Positions 1-10,014 of a DNA stretch of 64,000 nt are shown piece after piece. Source of the stretch: Zychaea mexicana (lineage: Eukaryota > Mucoromycota > Mucoromycetes > Mucorales > Lichtheimiaceae); NCBI RefSeq assembly GCF_025766255.1, contig NW_026516712.1:243679-307678 (forward strand), in the 5' to 3' direction. How positions within the stretch are numbered: the first letter of the stretch is position 1; each line of letters starts with the position of its first letter. A program made the translations under genes and the position numbers. A model generated the notes under the pieces. The model ran no database searches. It saw only the letters and a program-made list of their open reading frames with translations, and was not told the DNA's origin.

Positions 1-209
1 GTCGTCGTACCTCCTAGCCTGTTTTCCCTCAAACATAATAGTTAAGATTATCTCTAAGGGTTGAGAATATTATAGGGTTTGAGAAATTATTTTTTTAATT
101 AAAAAAATTAATTTCATCACTTATTGTAAACACTTTAAAGCTATATTACTTATAGTTTTTTACATATTTATAATATCACTAAAAGCATAACACTAGGGGT
201 TACCCTCCG
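1..209 (-). repeat. L element, truncated by the window edge
   Basis: This is the reverse complement of 5711-5919, part of the 328-bp AT-rich L insertion seen complete at 5711-6038. It interrupts the 3' part of gene copy A just after the codons that correspond to the CTCCCAT motif. No coding potential is visible. Confidence 0.8.
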
Positions 210-2379
210 ATGGGAGGAAATTCGAAGGAAGACACCAATGATTTCTTCCAGTTGATAATGTTATTGGCCACATGGTATTGTTGATCAAGTCAAGGGTCTG
301 TTCCATCAATTCTTTACCAATGCACGCACGATTCAATAACGGGTATAATCTTGATACCAAATTGCTGTTGTTGCTGGAAAACTGAGAGAGCTAATTAATA
401 ACTTACTAGTTATTATTAACTCTCTAATATACGATTACCATCATATTAGGTTTCTTTCAGAAAGACCAGCTAGGACTTCAAAAATCGAAGATTTTCTTGT
501 CCTACTACACCCACCCCTATTAAATATTTAAGATTTACTATTTAATTATTTCAACCAAGACAAGTCTTTTTAGCTGAGAAATTAATTTTTTTAATAAAAA
601 TATTTTCCTATATCTAAATTTTTTTTTAAAAAATTTAAATTCTTGTAAATTATAATATTTAAAGTTAACCTCCTGAAGTGGGTCGGTTCTTCTGATTATT
701 GTGGTAAAACCCTTTTGAAGAATACTGACATCCAATAAGGAGACGCAGCCACCTGAATGAAGACATTAGAAAAAATACTTTCGGTAACTCATAGCATTCT
801 TTTTCTAACATGTGGCGGGAGTAATACAAACCTGAAATACTATATCCAATCACATGGGATTGATGCAGCAGGTTAGGCCTAAAAGTCGCCAACAACAACA
901 TATCGCGCAATACAATAGGCATCTTGAGAAAGCTATCGCGCATCTCCTTTGTTTGGTCCTTTGTGGCACCTATTTCTGTGCAACCAAACTCGATATGACC
1001 ACAGTTGAAGAGCATATCCACGCGTCTTTCCATCTTTCGGTTTGCTATCAGCTTTATAGCTGATAATGTGCGATCTTGGTTGACTGACGTGGCATTGGCT
1101 TCACTTGATTTTTCGGTTCTATAGAATACAACAAGAAATCAGTTTCAGTGCATTCTTTCTGCTCATTTTTCTGTTCATGTTTATATTAGTGATTGACTTA
1201 CCCCTTTGCCAAGATGGAACTTCCTTTAAAAACTGTAGCGAAAAAATCAAAACAACGGTACAACTGGTCCGATTCAATCAAACTACCAATATCAAATATC
1301 CCAGTTTCTAAAAAGAGACTTGCTATATTTTGTAGCTCGGTCGACAATCACACTTTCAATGTTTCTTTGGTAGGATCGGTGATTTCAATGCTTCTTGCAT
1401 ACTTGAACACCTCCGCACCAGTTTTCTATAACATATAATAGTATTAGTATTCTATCATCATATTCTTTGTTTCTTTATTTGTTTGCTTATATGTACATAC
1501 CAATTCTTTAAGACTCTTGAAGCATTGTTCAAGTTCTTTCGGTACACCACAAGGCAAATCGCCACCAGCACCACGTATTTCGTCGAGGTCTTCTTCACTG
1601 AATACAGAACTCCAGTTTTTATCCCCCAAATCTAGGATCAAAGATTGGGAAGGACTGAGAAATGGCAAGATTAGCTGGTAAATCCAAAACCCAAAACTAC
1701 GCATAATAGATTTTTTTGCTTACTGATAATACTCGCATCCCAACGCAAACGCCATAACCTTTTCTTCTACAGAAATTGGTTCAACATCATCAACTTCTGC
1801 TTGTCGCATTGTGGCATCTAAGACCCAGAAATCATCTTTATGAAGCTTTTTGAAATTTTGGAGCTTCTCAGTCAATGTGATTTTGTCTGCAGCAGTCAGT
1901 TTGCTTTTCAAGTCTGGAGGAGAAGTCGATGACTGTGGCAAAGAAGGTAATGATGACTCTTCTGCTTCATCACCTGCCAATTGTTGTTCAATACGTTTCC
2001 ATGAAACATTTTCATCTCCCTAGAAGATATCAATGCATTAGTCCGTGTTTAATATGTATACCTGCGTAAAAAAAGAAAACAGATATAGTAGTTGACACTT
2101 ACTATTGACATTTCTAACGAAGCCGCCGCTTCCTTTACTAATCAAACATATGTTCTTTTTGTCATTTCTGATAGAGCTAGAAACAATGTCATGTTCTAAA
2201 TGGTCAATGACGTTTTGAAGTCTGACCGACTTCCCGCGGTTCTTGGCCTGTAATAAAAAAGCTTTTGTAGCTACCACATTGAAAGATTAATAAGCACTAA
2301 ATATTACAATACAAAAAATTGAATTTGAAATTGTATCACTGGTAACTACCTGTGATGAAAGGGGATGTTCAGTTGCCAT
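210..2379 (-). pseudogene. Repeated seven-exon gene family, copy A
   Basis: Degenerate copy of the locus described in full under copy F. It starts at the ATG complementary to 2377-2379. The 10-residue first exon is in frame with exon 2 here, whereas copies E to I carry one extra base. Exon 2 lacks ten bases present in E to I, which shifts its frame. Exon 5 has a TGG-to-TGA nonsense change at 1348-1350. The middle exon is of the alpha type (contains GDEAEESS and SLPQSS). A 291-bp N element lies in the last exon, and the 3' end is cut by the L element. No known domain is recognised. Confidence 0.75.
382..672 (-). repeat. N element (291 bp, intron-like insertion) in copy A
   Basis: Absent from copies E, F, G, H and I, where the flanking sequence is contiguous (CACTTCAG next to TTTCCCAGC in gene sense). 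In gene sense it starts after CACTTCAG and ends CTCTCAG, and it can be removed in frame if GTTAAC...CTCTCAG is spliced. About 90 bp near one end aligns with the Z element. Confidence 0.75.
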
Positions 2380-2452
2380 GGGAATCGCGACGGAAAAGAG
2401 AAAGTGGAAAGGAGAGTGAAAGGAAAAAATTCGGTTACAGCAGCTGTTTTGC

Positions 2453-2670
2453 AGGCTGTTTAATAGTTTATTAATTTTTAATTTATTTTATATATTTAGT
2501 TTTTAAGTTTTATTTTTAAACAATAAAGAATGATCAATATAGTTAGGGGTGGTCAGAGAATATCTTTGATCTTTGATGACGTTGGTAGCTGGTCATTGAG
2601 ACGGTAGTCGAAACCCTAGAATAATGGTAGTTATTCTAAACACTTGTCTACAAGTGCCTCATGAACAGTG
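2453..2670 (+). repeat. Z element (about 218 bp), copy A side
   Basis: Short AT-rich element lying between the start of gene A and the central spacer. It is missing from the equivalent site upstream of copies F and H, so it is an insertion. It begins AGGCTGTTTAATA, has an AT-rich tract of about 100 bp, then a more complex part with TAGGGGTGG and TAGCTGGTC, and ends in GAACAGTG. No ORF. Confidence 0.75.
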
Positions 2671-3249
2671 CTCTTTGGAGAAAAATTGTTTTGGCGTACA
2701 TTTGTTCACACACACATGGATAAACATTGTCTCTTTCTCTCTCTATCATTTTTGCATATCTCTTGGCTTGGCTAAGTCAAGTCGTTTCTCACGTTTTGTC
2801 ACATTCTATTGTTGCTCAAGTTACAAAACTAGGAATGCAAAATCTTATTGTATAAAACTAAAAAGTGTGACGTTTGCTGCACGCCAGAAGCTTGCTGCAA
2901 TTTCGCATATCTCATCGGAAGTGGGCGTTTTACACTTTTGTCGTTGAGTATACAAAACCTAGAAGCCACTTTGTACTTGTATTGTTGCATTGTATATATT
3001 GGGGGTATTTGGGGAGATCTCTGGACCTCCTCTTATATAGGATTTTGCATTCGATCCCAGACAGGGCCAATTATTCTTTGCCTAAGGAATTATGTCTTGG
3101 CCAGATGGCCTTCAATTGTAAGTGGGAGGGGATTTTTTTGATTTTAGACAAGCAATTTTGAGTTGCGGGAATGGAAATCTCGCCCTTAGAGCTTTCGGCT
3201 ACGGCTCGAGTAATTTCACAGATGGGCAGACTGAAATTCACTCATAGAA
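2671..3249. other. Head-to-head spacer between copies A and B
   Basis: Unpaired centre of palindrome 1. It contains a CT-rich run near 2730-2750, a CA repeat near 2707-2716 and no convincing gene. The small open frames here change or break in the other copies of the spacer. As the upstream region of divergent gene copies it presumably held promoter sequence, which is inference only. The same spacer occurs at 9145-9723, and it is found inverted at about 23868-24480 upstream of F. Confidence 0.6.
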
Positions 3250-3467
3250 CACTGTTCATGAGGCACTTGTAGGCAAGTGTTTAGAATAACTACCATTATT
3301 CTAGGGTTTCGACTACCGTCTCAATGACCAGCTACCAACGTCATCAAAGATCAAAGATATTCTCTGACCACCCCTAACTATATTGATCATTCTTTATTGT
3401 TTAAAAATAAAACTTAAAAACTAAATATATAAAATAAATTAAAAATTAATAAACTATTAAACAGCCT
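3250..3467 (-). repeat. Z element, copy B side (recombinant)
   Basis: Inverted partner of the Z at 2453-2670. Its spacer-proximal end has the bases typical of the right-hand Z of E/G/I (preceded by AGAA, and GTAGGCAAG rather than GTAGACAAG). Its gene-proximal part has the left-hand type (CCAACGTCATCAAAGATC, then CATTCTTTATTG). It is therefore a hybrid of the two Z types. Confidence 0.75.
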
Positions 3468-3540
3468 GCAAAACAGCTGCTGTAACCGAATTTTTTCCTT
3501 TCACTCTCCTTTCCACTTTCTCTTTTCCGTCGCGATTCCC

Positions 3541-5710
3541 ATGGCAACTGAACATCCCCTTTCATCACAGGTAGTTACCAGTGATACAATTTCAAATTCA
3601 ATTTTTTGTATTGTAATATTTAGTGCTTATTAATCTTTCAATGTGGTAGCTACAAAAGCTTTTTTATTACAGGCCAAGAACCGCGGGAAGTCGGTCAGAC
3701 TTCAAAACGTCATTGACCATTTAGAACATGACATTGTTTCTAGCTCTATCAGAAATGACAAAAAGAACATATGTTTGATTAGTAAAGGAAGCGGCGGCTT
3801 CGTTAGAAATGTCAATAGTAAGTGTCAACTACTATATCTGTTTTCTTTTTTTACGCAGGTATACATATTAAACACGGACTAATGCATTGATATCTTCTAG
3901 GGAGATGAAAATGTTTCATGGAAACGTATTGAACAACAATTGGCAGGTGATGAAGCAGAAGAGTCATCATTACCTTCTTTGCCACAGTCATCGACTTCTC
4001 CTCCAGACTTGAAAAGCAAACTGACTGCTGCAGACAAAATCACATTGACTGAGAAGCTCCAAAATTTCAAAAAGCTTCATAAAGATGATTTCTGGGTCTT
4101 AGATGCCACAATGCGACAAGCAGAAGTTGATGATGTTGAACCAATTTCTGTAGAAGAAAAGGTTATGGCGTTTGCGTTGGGATGCGAGTATTATCAGTAA
4201 GCAAAAAAATCTATTATGCGTAGTTTTGGGTTTTGGATTTACCAGCTAATCTTGCCATTTCTCAGTCCTTCCCAATCTTTGATCCTAGATTTGGGGGATA
4301 AAAACTGGAGTTCTGTATTCAGTGAAGAAGACCTCGACGAAATACGTGGTGCTGGTGGCGATTTGCCTTGTGGTGTACCGAAAGAACTTGAACAATGCTT
4401 CAAGAGTCTTAAAGAATTGGTATGTACATATAAGCAAACAAATAAAGAAACAAAGAATATGATGATAGAATACTAATACTATTATATGTTATAGAAAACT
4501 GGTGCGGAGGTGTTCAAGTATGCAAGAAGCATTGAAATCACCGATCCTACCAAAGAAACATTGAAAGTGTGATTGTCGACCGAGCTACAAAATATAGCAA
4601 GTCTCTTTTTAGAAACTGGGATATTTGATATTGGTAGTTTGATTGAATCGGACCAGTTGTACCGTTGTTTTGATTTTTTCGCTACAGTTTTTAAAGGAAG
4701 TTCCATCTTGGCAAAGGGGTAAGTCAATCACTAATATAAACATGAACAGAAAAATGAGCAGAAAGAATGCACTGAAACTGATTTCTTGTTGTATTCTATA
4801 GAACCGAAAAATCAAGTGAAGCCAATGCCACGTCAGTCAACCAAGATCGCACATTATCAGCTATAAAGCTGATAGCAAACCGAAAGATGGAAAGACGCGT
4901 GGATATGCTCTTCAACTGTGGTCATATCGAGTTTGGTTGCACAGAAATAGGTGCCACAAAGGACCAAACAAAGGAGATGCGCGATAGCTTTCTCAAGATG
5001 CCTATTGTATTGCGCGATATGTTGTTGTTGGCGACTTTTAGGCCTAACCTGCTGCATCAATCCCATGTGATTGGATATAGTATTTCAGGTTTGTATTACT
5101 CCCGCCACATGTTAGAAAAAGAATGCTATGAGTTACCGAAAGTATTTTTTCTAATGTCTTCATTCAGGTGGCTGCGTCTCCTTATTGGATGTCAGTATTC
5201 TTCAAAAGGGTTTTACCACAATAATCAGAAGAACCGACCCACTTCAGGAGGTTAACTTTAAATATTATAATTTACAAGAATTTAAATTTTTTAAAAAAAA
5301 ATTTAGATATAGGAAAATATTTTTATTAAAAAAATTAATTTCTCAGCTAAAAAGACTTGTCTTGGTTGAAATAATTAAATAGTAAATCTTAAATATTTAA
5401 TAGGGGTGGGTGTAGTAGGACAAGAAAATCTTCGATTTTTGAAGTCCTAGCTGGTCTTTCTGAAAGAAACCTAATATGATGGTAATCGTATATTAGAGAG
5501 TTAATAATAACTAGTAAGTTATTAATTAGCTCTCTCAGTTTTCCAGCAACAACAGCAATTTGGTATCAAGATTATACCCGTTATTGAATCGTGCGTGCAT
5601 TGGTAAAGAATTGATGGAACAGACCCTTGACTTGATCAACAATACCATGTGGCCAATAACATTATCAACTGGAAGAAATCATTGGTGTCTTCCTTCGAAT
5701 TTCCTCCCAT
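3541..5710 (+). pseudogene. Repeated seven-exon gene family, copy B
   Basis: Mirror image of copy A. It starts at ATG 3541 and runs to the L insertion at 5711. Exon 5 carries TGA at 4570-4572 where copies D, F and H have TGG. Exon 2 has the ten-base loss. The middle exon is alpha type, unlike the other plus-strand copies D, F and H, which are beta type. This fits B having been produced by fold-back copying of A. Intron boundaries follow GT-AG, for example at 4417 (GTATGT) to about 4494 (TTATAG). Confidence 0.75.
5248..5538 (+). repeat. N element in copy B
   Basis: Plus-strand copy of the 291-bp insertion. It starts GAGGTTAAC after CACTTCAG and ends TTAGCTCTCTCAG before TTTTCCAGC. It contains long A/T runs, then AGGGGTGGG, TAGCTGGTC and ATGATGGTAAT, which line up with the corresponding motifs in Z. 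Confidence 0.75.
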
Positions 5711-6038
5711 CGGAGGGTAACCCCTAGTGTTATGCTTTTAGTGATATTATAAATATGTAAAAAACTATAAGTAATATAGCTTTAAAGTGTTTACAATAAG
5801 TGATGAAATTAATTTTTTTAATTAAAAAAATAATTTCTCAAACCCTATAATATTCTCAACCCTTAGAGATAATCTTAACTATTATGTTTGAGGGAAAACA
5901 GGCTAGGAGGTACGACGACGCCCAGTTCATTTAAAAACAACAAAGTTAGATTTTTATTTGAACGCTTGACAGTATAATAAAATATTATAATATTGTTATT
6001 TATTATAACAAATATTATAGATATTATTTATACTTCAT
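5711..6038 (+). repeat. L element (328 bp), complete
   Basis: Insertion between CTCCCAT and CTCCACAACC of the gene tail. The uninterrupted site is seen in copies C, D, G and I. It begins CGGAGGGTAACCCC and ends TATACTTCAT; CAT borders both ends and may be a 3-bp target duplication. It is AT-rich without inverted ends or an ORF. The same element lies at 12916-13243, 26528-26855 and 51788-52115. Confidence 0.75.
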
Positions 6039-6690
6039 CTCCACAACCAGCATCACGAAAACGACAACAAGCAGATTAACATCATTACCAAGCTCTCATC
6101 TTTATACCATTTTTTTTACCACCATTTGTACCTCGTTTTCATCATCAATACCTTTTTTCCTCGCTGATATTGTATTCTTTTTTTGCTGTCAAAACTGTAA
6201 CTTTCTTTGCTCATCATGAAACCCATTCATCATCCTATTTATCATCCATTGCTGCTATACATCCCATATACGTTGTGATATACTAATAACCATTTTGTTG
6301 AGCTATTCTTGTTTCATGTGTGAGTTTCTACATACACATATATACAAAAAGTCTCAAGCTATATCCAAGGAGCTCCTCAATATAAAAGCTTAATTAGCAA
6401 TATGGGTGATCCCACTTAAAGATTGTTATAATTCGTTTTGGTATATCACGACGTATATGGGATGTATAGCAGCAATGGATGGTAAACAGGATGATGAATG
6501 GGTTTCATGATGAGCAAAAAAAGTTACAGTATTGACAGCAAAAAAAGAATACAATATTGGCGATGAAAAAAGGTACTGATGATGAAAACGAGGTACAAAT
6601 GGTGGTAAAAAAATGGTATAAAGATGAGAGCTTGGTAATGATGTTTATCTGCTTGTTGTCGTTTTCGTGATGCTGGTTGTGGAGATGGGA
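6039..6690. repeat. Palindromic tail-to-tail linker 1
   Basis: The 3' ends of copies B and C meet here. About 245 bp (6039-6283) is inverted at about 6441-6690 around a loop of about 157 bp. The loop contains ACACATATATAC and the only unique linker sequence. The same linker occurs at 26856-27500 and 52116-52760 in this orientation and at 12285-12915 inverted. Confidence 0.8.
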
Positions 6691-8853
6691 GGAAATTCGA
6701 AGGAAGACACCAATGATTTCTTCCAGTTGATAATGTTATTGGCCACATGGTATTGTTGATCAAGTCAAGGGTCTGTTCCATCAATTCTTTACCAATGCAC
6801 GCACGATTCAATAACGGGTATAATCTTGATACCAAATTGCTGTTGTTGCTGGAAAACTGAGAGAGCTAATTAATAACTTACTAGTTATTATTAACTCTCT
6901 AATATACGATTACCATCATATTAGGTTTCTTTCAGAAAGACCAGCTAGGACTTCAAAAATCGAAGATTTTCTTGTCCTACTACACCCACCCCTATTAAAT
7001 ATTTAAGATTTACTATTTAATTATTTCAACCAAGACAAGTCTTTTTAGCTGAGAAATTAATTTTTTTAATAAAAATATTTTCCTATATCTAAATTTTTTT
7101 TAAAAAATTTAAATTCTTGTAAATTATAATATTTAAAGTTAACCTCCTGAAGTGGGTCGGTTCTTCTGATTATTGTGGTAAAACCCTTTTGAAGAATACT
7201 GACATCCAATAAGGAGACGCAGCCACCTGAATGAAGACATTAGAAAAAATACTTTCGGTAACTCATAGCATTCTTTTTCTAACATGTGGCGGGAGTAATA
7301 CAAACCTGAAATACTATATCCAATCACATGGGATTGATGCAGCAGGTTAGGCCTAAAAGTCGCCAACAACAACATATCGCGCAATACAATAGGCATCTTG
7401 AGAAAGCTATCGCGCATCTCCTTTGTTTGGTCCTTTGTGGCACCTATTTCTGTGCAACCAAACTCGATATGACCACAGTTGAAGAGCATATCCACGCGTC
7501 TTTCCATCTTTCGGTTTGCTATCAGCTTTATAGCTGATAATGTGCGATCTTGGTTGACTGACGTGGCATTGGCTTCACTTGATTTTTCGGTTCTATAGAA
7601 TACAACAAGAAATCAGTTTCAGTGCATTCTTTCTGCTCATTTTTCTGTTCATGTTTATATTAGTGATTGACTTACCCCTTTGCCAAGATGGAACTTCCTT
7701 TAAAAACTGTAGCGAAAAAATCAAAACAACGGTACAACTGGTCCGATTCAATCAAACTACCAATATCAAATATCCCAGTTTCTAAAAAGAGACTTGCTAT
7801 ATTTTGTAGCTCGGTCGACAATCACACTTTCAATGTTTCTTTGGTAGGATCGGTGATTTCAATGCTTCTTGCATACTTGAACACCTCCGCACCAGTTTTC
7901 TATAACATATAATAGTATTAGTATTCTATCATCATATTCTTTGTTTCTTTATTTGTTTGCTTATATGTACATACCAATTCTTTAAGACTCTTGAAGCATT
8001 GTTCAAGTTCTTTCGGTACACCACAAGGCAAATCGCCACCAGCACCACGTATTTCGTCGAGGTCTTCTTCACTGAATACAGAACTCCAGTTTTTATCCCC
8101 CAAATCTAGGATCAAAGATTGGGAAGGACTGAGAAATGGCAAGATTAGCTGGTAAATCCAAAACCCAAAACTACGCATAATAGATTTTTTTGCTTACTGA
8201 TAATACTCGCATCCCAACGCAAACGCCATAACCTTTTCTTCTACAGAAATTGGTTCAACATCATCAACTTCTGCTTGTCGCATTGTGGCATCTAAGACCC
8301 AGAAATCATCTTTATGAAGCTTTTTGAAATTTTGGAGCTTCTCAGTCAATGTGATTTTGTCTGCAGCAGTCAGTTTGCTTTTCAAGTCTGGAGGAGAAGT
8401 CGATGACTGTGGCAAAGAAGGTAATGATGACTCTTCTGCTTCATCACCTGCCAATTGTTGTTCAATACGTTTCCATGAAACATTTTCATCTCCCTAGAAG
8501 ATATCAATGCATTAGTCCGTGTTTAATATGTATACCTGCGTAAAAAAAGAAAACAGATATAGTAGTTGACACTTACTATTGACATTTCTAACGAAGCCGC
8601 CGCTTCCTTTACTAATCAAACATATGTTCTTTTTGTCATTTCTGATAGAGCTAGAAACAATGTCATGTTCTAAATGGTCAATGACGTTTTGAAGTCTGAC
8701 CGACTTCCCGCGGTTCTTGGCCTGTAATAAAAAAGCTTTTGTAGCTACCACATTGAAAGATTAATAAGCACTAAATATTACAATACAAAAAATTGAATTT
8801 GAAATTGTATCACTGGTAACTACCTGTGATGAAAGGGGATGTTCAGTTGCCAT
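6524..8853 (-). pseudogene. Repeated seven-exon gene family, copy C
   Basis: Direct repeat of copy A, offset 6474 bp, and nearly identical to it. It starts at the ATG complementary to 8851-8853. It shares the ten-base loss in exon 2 and the TGA in exon 5 (7822-7824). Unlike A it lacks the L insertion, so its last exon reads through the CTCCCATCTCCACAACC junction and stays open down to 6524, ending in a hydrophobic tail of doubtful meaning. The N element is present at 6856-7146. Confidence 0.75.
6856..7146 (-). repeat. N element in copy C
   Basis: Same 291-bp insertion and same position as in A, B and D. Confidence 0.75.
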
Positions 8854-8926
8854 GGGAATCGCGACGGAAAAGAGAAAGTGGAAAGGAGAGTGAAAGGAAA
8901 AAATTCGGTTACAGCAGCTGTTTTGC

Positions 8927-9144
8927 AGGCTGTTTAATAGTTTATTAATTTTTAATTTATTTTATATATTTAGTTTTTAAGTTTTATTTTTAAACAATAA
9001 AGAATGATCAATATAGTTAGGGGTGGTCAGAGAATATCTTTGATCTTTGATGACGTTGGTAGCTGGTCATTGAGACGGTAGTCGAAACCCTAGAATAATG
9101 GTAGTTATTCTAAACACTTGTCTACAAGTGCCTCATGAACAGTG
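8927..9144 (+). repeat. Z element, copy C side
   Basis: Direct repeat of 2453-2670, left-hand Z type. Confidence 0.75.
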
Positions 9145-9723
9145 CTCTTTGGAGAAAAATTGTTTTGGCGTACATTTGTTCACACACACATGGATAAACA
9201 TTGTCTCTTTCTCTCTCTATCATTTTTGCATATCTCTTGGCTTGGCTAAGTCAAGTCGTTTCTCACGTTTTGTCACATTCTATTGTTGCTCAAGTTACAA
9301 AACTAGGAATGCAAAATCTTATTGTATAAAACTAAAAAGTGTGACGTTTGCTGCACGCCAGAAGCTTGCTGCAATTTCGCATATCTCATCGGAAGTGGGC
9401 GTTTTACACTTTTGTCGTTGAGTATACAAAACCTAGAAGCCACTTTGTACTTGTATTGTTGCATTGTATATATTGGGGGTATTTGGGGAGATCTCTGGAC
9501 CTCCTCTTATATAGGATTTTGCATTCGATCCCAGACAGGGCCAATTATTCTTTGCCTAAGGAATTATGTCTTGGCCAGATGGCCTTCAATTGTAAGTGGG
9601 AGGGGATTTTTTTGATTTTAGACAAGCAATTTTGAGTTGCGGGAATGGAAATCTCGCCCTTAGAGCTTTCGGCTACGGCTCGAGTAATTTCACAGATGGG
9701 CAGACTGAAATTCACTCATAGAA
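9145..9723. other. Head-to-head spacer between copies C and D
   Basis: Near-identical repeat of 2671-3249. No gene is supported. Confidence 0.6.
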
Positions 9724-9941
9724 CACTGTTCATGAGGCACTTGTAGGCAAGTGTTTAGAATAACTACCATTATTCTAGGGTTTCGACTACCGTCTCAATG
9801 ACCAGCTACCAACGTCATCAAAGATCAAAGATATTCTCTGACCACCCCTAACTATATTGATCATTCTTTATTGTTTAAGAATAAAACTTAAAAACTAAAT
9901 ATATAAAATAAATTAAAAATTAATAAACTATTAAACAGCCT
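9724..9941 (-). repeat. Z element, copy D side (recombinant)
   Basis: Same hybrid structure as the Z at 3250-3467, with one private change (TTTAAGAATAAAAC for TTTAAAAATAAAAC). Confidence 0.72.
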
Positions 9942-10014
9942 GCAAAACAGCTGCTGTAACCGAATTTTTTCCTTTCACTCTCCTTTCCACTTTCTCTTTT
10001 CTGTCGCAATTCCC

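Larger units (their letters stand above)
1..5919. repeat. Large palindrome 1 (copies A/B)
   Basis: Position x on the plus strand matches the reverse complement at 5920-x from the left edge of the window to 2670, paired with 3250-5919. The arms look essentially identical by eye, including the AT-rich tracts near 600 and 5300 and the nonsense codon at 1348-1350 / 4570-4572. A 579-bp unpaired spacer (2671-3249) sits at the centre. The left arm runs off the window. Each arm holds one copy of the seven-exon gene family reading outward, one Z, one N and one L element. Confidence 0.93.

Noticed and set aside
382..672. N element as a solo LTR
   Set aside because: No TG...CA ends, no clear 4-6 bp duplication and a length and layout shared with Z argue against it.
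854..1438. Plus-strand frames opposite the gene exons of copy A (and the mirror frames in all other copies)
   Set aside because: They are antisense shadows of exons 5 and 6, whose sense frames fit GT-AG splicing with matching phases.
2624..3161. Overlapping open frames of 95-107 codons in the head-to-head spacer (also at 9098-9635, 23860-24258, 32489-33070, 55610-56191)
   Set aside because: They overlap each other in different frames, change length or break between spacer copies, and show no family features. They lie in what is upstream sequence of the gene copies.
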